The position numbers and the translations under genes were made by a program. From Nocardia abscessus NBRC 100374 (lineage in GTDB: Bacteria; Actinomycetota; Actinomycetes; Mycobacteriales; Mycobacteriaceae): 64,000 bases of DNA. The stretch is taken from positions 60,834-124,833 of the forward strand of contig NZ_BAFP01000101.1 in NCBI RefSeq assembly GCF_000308455.1, given 5' to 3'. The notes under the pieces were generated by a model that had not been told where the DNA came from, ran no database searches, and was given only the letters and a program-made list of their open reading frames with translations. Every line of letters begins with the position of its first letter. Positions within the stretch are counted from its first letter, which is position 1. Shown here piece by piece: positions 1-8,600 of the stretch.

Positions 1-152
1 CCTACATCGCGCACGACATCCTCGACTGCGCGAATCAGATCCGGCAACAGCGCCCACGGTTCCACGAAGACGGGTCTTGGGCCGACCGCACCGACGATGA
101 GCTCGAACACGAACTCGCGGAATACAAGCGCTACCTGATGAGGAACTCGTAA
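1..152 (+). CDS. C-terminal end of a hypothetical protein (truncated by window edge)
   Basis: The open frame enters from the left edge (first full codon at position 3) and ends at a TAA whose last base is the first base of the next ATG (TAATG). Only about 49 residues are visible. They are acidic and polar, with a Glu/Asp-rich stretch before the final YKRYLMRNS. No domain is recognisable. The stop-start overlap indicates translational coupling with the WXG100/EspC-like gene that follows. Function unknown. Confidence 0.6.
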   Translation, partial: YIAHDILDCANQIRQQRPRFHEDGSWADRTDDELEHELAEYKRYLMRNS

Positions 153-463
153 TGGTCAATTTCTCTACGGATCTGAACCAGTTGGTCAAGGCTTCCCGAG
201 CCTGGGATCACGCGTCGGACGCCCTCACCGTCGCCGCTACCGAGGCGCAGAGCATCCATTTCAGTCACCAGGACGTGGCCTGGGGGCTTTTCCGAGAAAC
301 TTGGGACGCTCAGATGGCCGCTGCACGGTATATGTACGACAGATTGGTCGAGGGAAGAGACGAAACCGATGCCATCGCCAAGGCTCTGGACCATGTCGCC
401 AAGGTCTATCAGGAGCAGGATCAGAACTTCGCGAACGTCCTGATCGAGCTGGAGGCCGACTAG
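152..463 (+). CDS. WXG100/EspC-like small protein (possible ESX-type secretion substrate)
   Basis: A 103-residue, largely helical protein with no signal peptide. It has the size and heptad-like pattern of the EspC/WXG100 superfamily (type VII secretion substrates). A WGLF motif lies near residue 48, where these helical hairpins often place the W-x-G turn, although the exact WXG triplet is absent. The C-terminus is acidic (LIELEAD). It overlaps the preceding stop (TAATG) and is followed after two bases by the next gene, which suggests an operon. The ESX assignment rests on size, fold pattern and neighbours, not on a diagnostic motif. It could instead be the antitoxin-like partner of the following gene. 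Confidence 0.5.
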   Translation: MVNFSTDLNQLVKASRAWDHASDALTVAATEAQSIHFSHQDVAWGLFRETWDAQMAAARYMYDRLVEGRDETDAIAKALDHVAKVYQEQDQNFANVLIELEAD

Positions 464-465
464 CC

Positions 466-1311
466 ATGGGCGCCACGAAATCTCTGGACGAGATCAACTC
501 CGTACTCGATAGGTTCTCGGACCAGATCGCGGAGATCAGGGACCAGCCCGCCAAGGTGGATGACGCGTTCCGGAAGGCGGCGATTGCCGCCGCCGAGGTC
601 GAGGCGGCGACATTCTTCGGAGCGGCAGGCGCGGTGGCAGGTGCCCTCTACGGCGCGATGACCGAAGATGACTTCACCGGCTACATGCAGGACCACAAGG
701 AAGCGATCAAGAAGAAGATCCAAGAACTCTTGGACAAACTGCAGGGTGCGGTCGATAGTTTGAAGGCGCCCATCGCCTTCCTGCAGACGAGTGAGGCATG
801 GACGACGCTGAAGGGCAAGATCGGCGTCGCGCAGAACAACGAGGTGAACAACGGGAACATCACCGGTTACTGGGCGGGAGCGGCGGCCCTCAAGTACACA
901 GCGTCGCGGACACTTCAGGACACCGCGATGGATTCGGCGAAATCGACCTGCGACAAGATGGCCGAAGCACTTGCCAAGATATCGGACATCGCTTGGGACT
1001 TCTATTCCAAGATCGTCACGGATATCGCCAACCTGCTCATAGAGCTCGGGAAAGCTCTTGCCAAGATCGGCACCTTCGTCCTCGCTCCGATGGGAGTCTC
1101 CGATGCGATTGATATCCTTGGGAAAGTAATCAGCAGCGCCGTCGAACATATGCGAAATCTCATAGATGCCCTCTTTTTGCAAAGGCAAAGCATCAGCAAG
1201 ATAAAGGAGTCGACAGACCATCAGAAAGGCTTTCATAACAATCGTTGGCCGCGTAGCGCTTCCGACGACTTCAACATCAACTCTCCCAGCCTCGAATGGC
1301 AGGCGACATGA
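466..1311 (+). CDS. Hypothetical helical protein with C-terminal hydrophobic segment, ESX-associated context
   Basis: The chosen ATG at 466 lies two bases after the preceding stop. A longer in-frame extension to 301 would run across the upstream gene and is rejected. The 281-residue product starts with a coiled-coil-like region, then an Ala/Gly-rich stretch (residues about 45-65), a Lys-rich segment, and a hydrophobic helix containing LGKALAKIGTFVLAPMG around residues 200-220. No catalytic motif is visible. Proteins of this type, paired with WXG100/EspC-like partners, often occur as ESX-exported proteins or toxin carriers. That role is inference. The last four bases overlap the start of the lipoprotein gene (ATGA). 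Confidence 0.5.
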   Translation: MGATKSLDEINSVLDRFSDQIAEIRDQPAKVDDAFRKAAIAAAEVEAATFFGAAGAVAGALYGAMTEDDFTGYMQDHKEAIKKKIQELLDKLQGAVDSLKAPIAFLQTSEAWTTLKGKIGVAQNNEVNNGNITGYWAGAAALKYTASRTLQDTAMDSAKSTCDKMAEALAKISDIAWDFYSKIVTDIANLLIELGKALAKIGTFVLAPMGVSDAIDILGKVISSAVEHMRNLIDALFLQRQSISKIKESTDHQKGFHNNRWPRSASDDFNINSPSLEWQAT

Positions 1312-1898
1312 ACCCGCGAAATCTTCTGGCGATTTCGGCGCTGACGGTGCTGCTTTCAGCCTGCGATTTGTTTTCGCCCACTCATCCCGATAGATATCAG
1401 ATACCGACGAGCGATCACTCCATCCAGGAATTGTGCGACTCTACGAAACAGTTTTTCGTCACCCGAGCCGGTGCCGAGAATCTGAAGGTCAGCGCCGGCG
1501 CCGGCGGAAAAGCGCTGGCCGATAAGATTGACACCGGCAATGGTTGCTTCTATGAGAAGGCTGACGGGTCCGCATGGCCGTCTTCCGCCGGATATGTATC
1601 GCTGTTTCGCGTCGTCGCCAGTGGTAACACCCTGCTCGAATCTCCGTCGACGACGAAGAACTACCCGACCAAGGTCGTAACTGCGGACGGCGTGACCGTC
1701 AAGGTGGCTACCGAGCCACTGCCCAAGGGAGGCGATCACGCCAACACGCTGCTCGACGTCGACCTCACCGCCACGATCGATGGCTGGGAGGGCGAACTCC
1801 ACTTCAGAGCAACCGAAGTCCAAACGACGCGAGATGACCAACTGATACGAGAAGGCGCGCAAGCACTGGTGAACATGATCCGAACGATGAAGGGCTGA
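1308..1898 (+). CDS. Secreted lipoprotein of unknown function
   Basis: Starting at the ATG that overlaps the previous stop (ATGA), the 196-residue protein begins MNPRNLLAISALTVLLSAC. This is a classic lipoprotein signal with a lipobox (LSAC) and the acylated Cys at about residue 19. An alternative ATG 12 bases upstream only lengthens the n-region. The mature part is polar, with several Cys residues. The combination resembles small actinobacterial lipoproteins found beside ESX-type genes (DUF3558-like), but I cannot assign a family with confidence. It is expected on the outer face of the cytoplasmic membrane. Confidence 0.7.
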   Translation: MNPRNLLAISALTVLLSACDLFSPTHPDRYQIPTSDHSIQELCDSTKQFFVTRAGAENLKVSAGAGGKALADKIDTGNGCFYEKADGSAWPSSAGYVSLFRVVASGNTLLESPSTTKNYPTKVVTADGVTVKVATEPLPKGGDHANTLLDVDLTATIDGWEGELHFRATEVQTTRDDQLIREGAQALVNMIRTMKG

Positions 1899-1912
1899 CC
1901 GCTCCCGCTTGG

Positions 1913-2038
1913 CACGTGGAGTACTTGTTCGATCGGCACCCCCTCCTCGGCACCCTCCAACACGATCCGGCACCGCTGCGCCAATGCCTGCGATTCGGCG
2001 ACGCGCGCCGGTTCACCTGTACCGCTTCCGAGTAGGTG
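1913..2038 (-). pseudogene. Remnant of an IS630-like transposase N-terminus
   Basis: Read on the minus strand, this stretch encodes a fragment with the pattern EPARVAESQALAQRCRIVL followed by EGAEEGVPIEQV. This resembles the N-terminal helix-turn-helix region of IS630-family transposases (typically ...ALRCRIVLAAAEG...NxxIA...). There is no usable start codon with a ribosome site, and similarity stops at the end of the lipoprotein gene. It is a short relic, not a gene. The family call is from memory of the motif and is tentative. It supports past insertion at the left border of the TIG/lysin island. Confidence 0.4.
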
Positions 2039-2123
2039 AGATCGGAGGCCATGGAGGCACCCACCGCATCACCACCACCGCCACGAGAACCACACCGAAG
2101 AATTTCCCACGCGCACTGATCGT

Positions 2124-2258
2124 AAAACGGACAAAACGGAGTCGGGATTCATCGCCGCAGTGGCGCTGACGGGGACCTGATGGAAAGTGCCGGGCCACAG
2201 AGTGAGTCGGGGCGCCTCCCGGTGCAGAAGATCTTCCACAGAACCAGGAGGCATCGCC
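2124..2258 (+). promoter_or_regulatory. Shared TIG-gene leader, copy A
   Basis: The leader starts with the direct repeat AAAACGGACAAAACGGA (2124-2140) and ends with an AGGAGG ribosome site (2246-2251) before the GTG at 2259. The same repeat and spacing occur before the decayed TIG gene and the giant TIG gene. Inside lies a short open frame from ATG 2180 starting ME-S-AG and containing GR-L-PVQ. The corresponding leader before the giant gene has ME-I-AG and GR-P-PVQ, so this inner segment is also conserved. It could be a promoter/operator followed by a leader peptide, or a structured 5' leader. Confidence 0.55.
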
Positions 2259-2501
2259 GTGCCCACAATCACTTCCATTTCCCCGACCTCGGGCCCCACT
2301 TCGGGAGGTACCAGCGTCACGATCACCGGGACCGGGTTCACCGGTCCCGCGACCGTCAGCTTCGGCAGCACCGCGACGACCTTCACCATCGACTCCGCGA
2401 CGCAGATCACGGCCGTCGCGCCGGGCGGGTCCGGAGCCGTGCAGGTCACCGTCACAGGTTCGGGCGGTACCAGTAACGGCCTCACCTACACCTACGTCTG
2501 A
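2259..2501 (+). CDS. Single IPT/TIG-domain protein
   Basis: The GTG at 2259 sits seven bases after a consensus AGGAGG. It gives an 80-residue product that is exactly one IPT/TIG (immunoglobulin-like) domain, starting M-PTITSISPTSGPTSGG and ending in TYTYV. There is no signal peptide or membrane segment. TIG domains mediate binding in cell-surface receptors, phage tail proteins and carbohydrate-active enzymes. The protein is almost the same as the first repeat of the giant TIG protein encoded at 5605. Shared leader and terminator sequences make the two genes paralogous transcription units. Biological role unknown. Confidence 0.8.
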   Translation: MPTITSISPTSGPTSGGTSVTITGTGFTGPATVSFGSTATTFTIDSATQITAVAPGGSGAVQVTVTGSGGTSNGLTYTYV

Positions 2502-2514
2502 TCGAGGCAGTTCG

Positions 2515-2546
2515 TGGGCCGTCGCCGGAATCCCGGCGGCGGCCCA
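2515..2546 (+). terminator. Intrinsic terminator after the single-TIG gene
   Basis: A 14-bp stem (2515-2528 with 2533-2546, one mismatched or wobble pair) closes a 4-base loop 13 bases after the stop codon and is followed by GTCGTTT. Its TGGGCCGTCG arm is shared with the terminator of the giant TIG gene. Confidence 0.75.
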
Positions 2547-2785
2547 GTCGTTTGCGCATCGTCGGAGGCTCGGATGAGCCCCTCGTAAGCCGCTGCCCAG
2601 CCGACGGACTCGCAGTGCCGCGAGGGGCACTGTGCACGAGCGGGTTCCGTTCCTCAGCGTTGACGGCCGAAGACACCGCGAGAGGCTCCGGTGGGCGACG
2701 CCCCCGAGAACTGCGCTGCACCAAGGCCGGACGATGCCATCGCGCCGGAGCACTCGCCATTGGTCAATTCGTGGCAACAATCTGG
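2547..2785. other. Intergenic stretch without recognisable gene
   Basis: This is the space between the single-TIG terminator and leader copy B. Open frames here have composition and codon patterns unlike the neighbouring genes and no ribosome site. I see no further feature. Confidence 0.5.
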
Positions 2786-2916
2786 AAAACGGACAAAAAC
2801 GGATCACCTGACGCGTTGCCGAGGCGCTGATCTTGGAGGATAACGGAGTTAACCGGGCTACCACCAACTTCGGGAACCCCCGGTATCGCGGAACCAGCAA
2901 ACAGAGAGGCAGCGAC
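2786..2916 (+). promoter_or_regulatory. Shared TIG-gene leader, copy B
   Basis: The repeat AAAACGGACAAAAACGGATC lies at 2786-2805, followed by CGTTGCC and GGAGTTAA segments that match leader copy C. The start codon of the decayed TIG gene follows about 112 bases later. The ribosome site is weak (AGAGAGGC). Retention of the leader in front of a broken gene indicates duplication of the entire leader-TIG unit. Confidence 0.55.
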
Positions 2917-3063
2917 ATGCCTACTTTCCTCTCCCCGTCCTCGGGACACGATTGGTGGGGTCCCCGAGTCACCGTGGCCGCCGCTCCGGCCGACGAGATC
3001 GCTTCGGTACGCGCGGAAGCGCGACACCACGAACCCTCCTCCTTCGCATACGGGTTCAATTAG
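2917..3063 (+). pseudogene. Decayed TIG-domain gene (48-residue remnant)
   Basis: The frame opens with ATG-CCT-AC and encodes MPT-F-LSPSSG followed by a degenerate GPRVTVAA segment. This can be aligned with the MPTITSLSPTSGPTTGGTSV start of the intact TIG genes, but the rest of the domain is lost and the frame stops at 48 residues. The preceding shared leader supports origin from a TIG unit. It may still be translated, but a folded TIG domain is not possible. Confidence 0.5.
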
Positions 3064-3226
3064 ATTCCGCGGTTCGTCACCGAATCCGACGTCACGACGC
3101 GCTCGCACTCGCACTCGCGGGGCCGACTTCCTACCGAGCGCAGTCCGGCTTCCCGCCTTCCCAGTCCCACCCATTCGCGGCGACCGATGGTCACCGCACC
3201 CGATCCGATTCATCGGGAGGCACGAA

Positions 3227-4297
3227 ATGATGCCACCGGAATACACAGAACTCGATCAGACCGGCGCCTCGGGGTCCTCGCGCCACGGCGCGCGGATCAC
3301 CAACTTCCTGCTGCACACCCAGGAGGGGGACGGCACGGCCGAGAGCCTGGCCGCCTATCTCAACGATCCGGGTCACGCGGTCAGCTACCACTACACCGTG
3401 CGCGATGGCATCGTGTGCGATGTCGTCGACACCGACCTCGCGAGTTGGTCGGTGCTGGACGCGAATCCGTACACGATCAATTTGTGCTTCGCCGGAAGCC
3501 GGGCCGGATGGGGACCGGACGACTGGGCGCAGGTCGACGGAGATATCCGGATCGCCGCATGGCTGGCCGTACAGGACGCGAAGAAGTACGGCTTCGCCGC
3601 CGATGTCATCGCGCCGCCCTATCAGCAGCGCGAGGGCCTGAGCGACCACCATTACGTAACCGAATGCCTCGGCATCGGCACACACACCGACGTCGGCTTC
3701 AACTTCCCGTGGACCCGGTTCATGGGCTACGTCCAGGAATACGCCTCCGGCGCAGCTACCGCATCGCCGCCGAGCGCGATCGACGATACCTACGCCGTGA
3801 ATCCCTGGCTCGGCGAGCGAATCACCGGCGGCGAATTCGTGACCCCGGACAAAGTGGGTCGATACGCCCAATTCGCGCACGGCTATATCTACTGGCATCC
3901 CACGACCGGCGCGCACCCGATCCCCCACACGTTGTGGTCGAAGTTCGCCGAGTTGGGCTGGGAAGCGGGCCCGCTCGGATATCCCGTCACCGACTGCACC
4001 GTGCTCACCGGACCCGGCGGCCTGGAGTGGGGGGAGGTACAGGGCTTCCAAGGCGGCGCACTGTACCGCCGGGACGGCACGAAGGCCTACTGGATGCGCG
4101 GTGCGATCCGCGACCGCTGGAACCGCAGCGGCTCCGAGAACGGCCGCCTCGGCTGGCCGATCTCCGACGAGATCCCCTGGGACACCGGTACCTACCAAGA
4201 CTTCGAGAACGGTCTCGTCTATTGGACACCGCGCCAGACCTTGGCCACGGTGACCGCCGACGGCATCGATGAACCCCTGCACGATCCGCACAACTGA
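3227..4297 (+). CDS. N-acetylmuramoyl-L-alanine amidase (Amidase_2/PGRP) with LGFP repeats
   Basis: A 356-residue peptidoglycan hydrolase predicted to cut the MurNAc-L-Ala bond. The N-terminal half is a zinc amidase_2 domain: NFLLHTQEG gives the first ligand (His about 30), SYHYTVRDG and DTDLASW follow, and GTHTDVGFNFPW supplies the distal His (about 153). The C-terminal half carries cell-wall-binding LGFP-type repeats (GPLGYPVTD, GRLGWPISDE). The start ATG-ATG at 3227/3230 follows GGGAGG (3215-3220). There is no signal peptide, as in phage endolysins. Three small membrane-protein genes follow within 15 bases or overlap, giving a lysis-module layout. It could be a domesticated endolysin. Confidence 0.85.
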   Translation: MMPPEYTELDQTGASGSSRHGARITNFLLHTQEGDGTAESLAAYLNDPGHAVSYHYTVRDGIVCDVVDTDLASWSVLDANPYTINLCFAGSRAGWGPDDWAQVDGDIRIAAWLAVQDAKKYGFAADVIAPPYQQREGLSDHHYVTECLGIGTHTDVGFNFPWTRFMGYVQEYASGAATASPPSAIDDTYAVNPWLGERITGGEFVTPDKVGRYAQFAHGYIYWHPTTGAHPIPHTLWSKFAELGWEAGPLGYPVTDCTVLTGPGGLEWGEVQGFQGGALYRRDGTKAYWMRGAIRDRWNRSGSENGRLGWPISDEIPWDTGTYQDFENGLVYWTPRQTLATVTADGIDEPLHDPHN

Positions 4298-4311
4298 GAA
4301 AGGGAAAACCG

Positions 4312-4533
4312 ATGAACAAAGTAATCACCATCCTGCGCAGTGAGCCCGTCCGCGCCTTGCTGTACCCGCTGCTGGCGGCGCTGATCGGGTACGGCGTCAC
4401 CAAGGGCGTCGTCTCGTCCGACCTCTCCGGATTCGTCCTGGCCGTTGTCGCGGCGGCGCTGGGCCTGCCCGCGGTCGAGTCGGCGCGCCACCGGGTGAGC
4501 CCCGCGCCACCCGACCGCGGTGCACCAGCATGA
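4312..4533 (+). CDS. Small two-helix membrane protein, holin-like
   Basis: A 73-residue protein with two predicted membrane helices (about residues 15-32 and 38-53) separated by a short KGVVSSD turn, and an Arg/Pro-rich C-terminus. Size, topology and position 14 bases after the amidase gene are those of a holin. The AAAGGG-type ribosome site precedes ATG 4312. The stop overlaps the next start (ATGA). No family-specific motif was recognised, so the holin role is inferred from architecture and context. Confidence 0.65.
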   Translation: MNKVITILRSEPVRALLYPLLAALIGYGVTKGVVSSDLSGFVLAVVAAALGLPAVESARHRVSPAPPDRGAPA

Positions 4534-4967
4534 AAGCCCCGAAAGAGAAGACGCGCCACGACCCCTTCGAAGTGGTGCTGTGCGCCGTCTTCGGCGTCTC
4601 GATGCTGTTGCAGTGGATCTACGGCCCGCCGACGGGTTCGGCGACCGCGGCCATGCCATCGGGATTCCGCACATTGTGGCTCGCCCTCATGCTGATCGGC
4701 TGTGCCGCGACGCTGGTCGGCCTGTTCGCCCGGCGGGTCTGGGGTTATCTGGTCGAGCAGGTCGGTTTGGGGGCGCTCGGCTGGTCGCTGGTGGCGTTCG
4801 GTGCGCAGCTGCTGCTGTTGCAGATCCAGCACCGAACCCTCGGTCCGGCCACTGTTCTCGGAGGTCCGCTCCCCATCGCGTTGGGTGTCGCGTTCCTGTG
4901 GAAGCGCCGACAGGTGCTGCAGGACGTCCGGACATTGCACGCGGTGAAGGCTCGGGAGGCGTCATGA
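4530..4967 (+). CDS. Multi-pass membrane protein in the lysis-like module
   Basis: A 145-residue protein with about four hydrophobic segments (roughly residues 15-31, 47-66, 75-96 and 104-122) and basic termini. It overlaps the preceding and following genes by ATGA, so translation of the three small membrane proteins is probably coupled. No known domain was recognised. Phage lysis cassettes of actinobacteria often contain such an accessory membrane protein beside a holin. Whether it is a second holin, an antiholin or a stabiliser cannot be told from sequence. Confidence 0.65.
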   Translation: MKAPKEKTRHDPFEVVLCAVFGVSMLLQWIYGPPTGSATAAMPSGFRTLWLALMLIGCAATLVGLFARRVWGYLVEQVGLGALGWSLVAFGAQLLLLQIQHRTLGPATVLGGPLPIALGVAFLWKRRQVLQDVRTLHAVKAREAS

Positions 4968-5269
4968 ACGTGATCCAGCAGTCGCCGATCTTCGCGGCGC
5001 TCGTGCTCATCGCCAGCTCGTCGGTTCTCTCGGCGGCGGTGACGGCGTGGTTCAAACGCGGCGACGTCGACGCCAGCATGACGAAGACGAAGGCCGACGC
5101 CGCGAAAGTGCTGAGTGACCTCGCCATTTCGCAGACACAGCAGATGTCCGAGCAGATGGGCGAGTTCCGTATGGCGCTGCGGGTGCACCGGGAATGGGAT
5201 CGGAGGATGGTGACCCGGGCACGCCAGGCGGGCATCGAATTCGATGACCCACCCGAACTGTTCCTGTGA
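4964..5269 (+). CDS. Single-TM protein with cytoplasmic coiled coil
   Basis: A 101-residue protein. One N-terminal membrane helix (about residues 8-30) is followed by a charged, heptad-rich segment (DASMTKTKADAAKVLSDL and onwards) and ends in an acidic tail. The ATG at 4964 overlaps the previous stop and has GGGAGGCGTC before it. The layout resembles small spanin- or holin-associated phage proteins, but there is no specific match. It is the last gene of the amidase-membrane protein operon. A 335-base spacer separates it from the giant TIG gene. Confidence 0.6.
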   Translation: MNVIQQSPIFAALVLIASSSVLSAAVTAWFKRGDVDASMTKTKADAAKVLSDLAISQTQQMSEQMGEFRMALRVHREWDRRMVTRARQAGIEFDDPPELFL

Positions 5270-5466
5270 CTCGAGTAGACCCCTCGATGACGGGACGCTG
5301 ACGGACGTTCCGGTTGGTCGCCAATCGTTCGCCGGCACCATAGGTCTCGGTGGGCCGCCCGCCCCGCGGGGCCGCGAAGGCGACGGCGCGCCGCCGTCGA
5401 AAACATCGCTGTCACAACGCCTGCCAGGACGTTCGTGCCGCAACCCGCCACACCGGTGCCAAATCG
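5270..5466. other. Spacer between the lysis-like operon and TIG leader C
   Basis: No coding potential and no clear terminator hairpin with a T-tract were recognised here. The region probably contains the promoter of the giant TIG gene just upstream of the leader repeat at 5467. Confidence 0.4.
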
Positions 5467-5604
5467 AAAACGGACCAAAACGGATCGCGAGACACGTTGC
5501 CAGGCACCGATTCAAGGGAGTTAATGGAAATAGCCGGGCTGCTGAAGAGCGGCGGGCGCCCCCCGGTGCAGAGGAATCATCACCACGGCGACAAGGAGGC
5601 AGTC
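5467..5604 (+). promoter_or_regulatory. Shared TIG-gene leader, copy C
   Basis: The repeat AAAACGGACCAAAACGGATC is at 5467-5486. A conserved ATGGAAATAGCCGGGC segment starts at 5524 and a strong AAGGAGG (5593-5599) lies six bases before ATG 5605. The ATG at 5524 is in frame with the TIG protein and has its own AAGGGA. A 27-residue extension (start ME-I-AG) is therefore possible, although the strong site favours 5605. Confidence 0.55.
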
Positions 5605-8600
5605 ATGCCTACCATCACTTCCCTCTCCCCTACCTCAGGACCGACCACGGGGGGAACCAGCGTCACGATCACCGGTACCGGATTCGGCAATTTCACGACG
5701 GTGCGGTTCGGCAGTACCGCGACCACTTTCACGCTCGACTCTCCCACCCAGATCACGGCCATCTCCCCGGCCGGTTCAGTCGGTACGGTGCAGGTCACCG
5801 TCACCGACTCGACGGGAACCAGCAACGGCCTGCCCTACACCTATGTTCCGGTGCCCGCGTTCAACAGCATCAACCCCAACCAGGGCTCCACCGGGGGCGG
5901 GACGACGGTCACCCTCACCGGCTCGGGCTTCACAGGCGCCACCGCAGTCAATTTCGGCAGCACTCCGGCGACTTCGTTCACCGTCAACTCCGACACCCAG
6001 ATCACGGCTGTCACGCCTGCCGGAACAGGGATCGTGCCGGTAACTGTCACCGGCCCAGGTGGGACAAGCGGTGCGGTGCCGTTCATCTACGTAGTCGTAC
6101 CCACCATCACGGCCATTTCGCCGACCGCCGGTCCGGCCTCGGGTGGTAATACCGTCATCATCACCGGTACCGGGTTCACCGGCCCGCTCACCGTCCGGTT
6201 CGGCAACACCGCAACCATTTTCACGGTCAACTCCCCCACGCAGATCACCGCCGTCGCGCCTCCCGGAACGGGCAGCGTGCAGGTCACGGTCACCGGCTCG
6301 GGTGGGACCAGCAACGGCGTCACCTACACCTATGCCGGTGTCCCCGCACTGACCGCCATCGCGCCCAATACCGGTCCGACGACCGGCGGCACGACAGTCG
6401 TCATCACCGGCACGGGCCTGTCGACGGCCACCGCGGTCAACTTCGGCGCCACACCGGCAACCTCGTTCATCGTCAACTCCGACACCCAGATCACCGCCGT
6501 CACTCCTGCCGGGACGGGGACCGTGCAAGTCACCGTCACCACTCCGGGCGGAACCAGTAACGGCGTCGCCTTCACCTATGTGGCGGTGCCGACCCTGACG
6601 ACGTTGGTGCCGAACGCCGGTCCGGTCACCGGTGGGACGACGGTCGTCATCACGGGAACGAATCTGACGGGAGCGACAGCCGTCAACTTCGGCGCCACAC
6701 CGGCGAGCTCGTTCACGGTCAACTCGGCTACCCAGATCACGGCGGTCGCGCCCGCCGGGACCGGGACCGTGCAGGTCACCGTCACCACGCCGGGCGGAAC
6801 CAGCAACGGCCTCCCGTACACCTATATTCCGGTGCCGGCCATCACCACGGTGGTGCCGAGCGTAGGACCGGTCACCGGCGGGACAACGGTCGTCATCACC
6901 GGAACCGGACTCACCGGAGCGACCGCGGTGAACTTCGGTGCCACACCGGCAGCCTCGTTCACCGTCAACTCCGATACCCAGATCACCGCCGTCGCCCCAG
7001 CGGGGACCGGGACCGTTCAGGTCACCGTCACCACCGCGGGCGGAACCAGCAACGGCGTCGCCTACACCTACGTCGCGGTGCCCGCCATCACCACGGTGGT
7101 ACCGAGCGTAGGACCGGTCACCGGCGGAACCACCGTCGTCATCACCGGAACCGGACTCACCGGAGCGACCGCGGTGAACTTCGGTGCCACACCGGCAGCC
7201 TCGTTCACCGTCGACTCCGCCACCCAGATCACCGCAACCGCTCCCGCGGGGACCGGGACCGTGCAGGTCACCGTCACCACCGCCGGCGGAACCAGCAACG
7301 GCGTCGCCTACACCTACGTCGCGGTGCCCACCGTCACCGCGGTGGTGCCGAACGCCGGCGTGGAAGCAGGCGGAACGACAGTCGTCGTCACCGGAACCGG
7401 GCTGACCGGAGCGACCGCGGTGAACTTCGGTGCCACACCGGCGACCTCGTTCACCGTCAACTCCGACACGCAGATCACCGCCGTCGCACCGGCGGGAACC
7501 GGGACCGTGCAGCTCACCGTCACCACCCCGGGCGGAACCAGCGGCGGCGTCGCCTACACCTACATTCCGGTGCCCGCCGTGACCGCGGTGGTACCGAATG
7601 TGGGCCCTGCCACCGGCGGCACAACGGTGATCGTCACCGGAACCGGACTGACCGGAGCGACCGCGGTGAACTTCGGTGCCACACCGGCGACCTCGTTCAC
7701 CGTCGACTCCGCCACCCAGATCACGGCCATCGTTCCCGCGGGGACCGGGACCGTGCAGCTCACCGTCACCACTCCAGGTGGAACCAGTAACGGTGTCGCC
7801 TACACCTACATCGCGGTTCCCACCCTGGTCGCGCTGGTGCCGAACGTGGGGACGGAATCGGGCGGGACGACCGTCGTCCTCACCGGCACGGGACTGACCG
7901 GCGCCACAGCGGTGAACTTCGGTGCCACACCGGCGACCTCGTTCACCGTCGACTCCGCCACCCAGATCACCGCCGTCGCCCCCGCCGGAACGGGAACAGT
8001 GCTGGTCACGGCGACCACCGCGGGTGGAACCAGTAACGGCCTCGCCTACACCTACGTTCCGGTACCCACGCTCACCACGGACGTTCCGAATGTGGGCCCG
8101 GTAGCGGGAGGGACCATCGTCGTCCTCACCGGGACCGGCCTGTCCACTACCTCCGCGGTGAACTTCGGTGCCACACCGGCGACCTCGTTCATCGTCGGTT
8201 CCGACACGCAGATCACGGCCGTCGCCCCGGCGGGGACCGGGACCGTGCAAGTGACGGCGACCACCGCGGGTGGAACCAGTAACGGCGTGGCCTACACCTA
8301 CGTCGCGCTTCCCGCTCTCACGACGGCGGTTCCGAATCTCGGTTCGGTCTCCGGCGGCACGACAGTCGTCATCACCGGAACAAACCTGAGCGGTACCACA
8401 GCGGTGAACTTCGGCGCCACACCGGCGACCTCGTTCACCGTCGACTCACCCACTCAGATCACCGCCGTCGCCCCGGCGGGAACCGGAATCGTGCAGATCA
8501 CCGCCACCAGCCCGGGCGGGACCAGCAACGGCGTCCTCTACACCTACGTCGCGGTTCCCACCCTCGCCACAGCGGTTCCGAACGTGGGCACGGTATCGGG

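Noticed and set aside
301..465. N-terminal extension of the gene ending at 1311
   Set aside because: It would overlap the WXG100-like gene by more than 160 bases. The ATG at 466 directly after the preceding stop is the better start.
2013..3059. 348-codon minus-strand frame over the TIG and leader region
   Set aside because: It covers the plus-strand TIG gene, terminator and leader and has biased composition without any domain. It is an antisense shadow.
5776..8250. 824-codon open frame on the minus strand across the TIG array
   Set aside because: It is an antisense shadow of the tandem repeats. Its product is low-complexity Gly/Arg/Asp-rich sequence repeating with the 246-bp period, and no ribosome site or domain is present.
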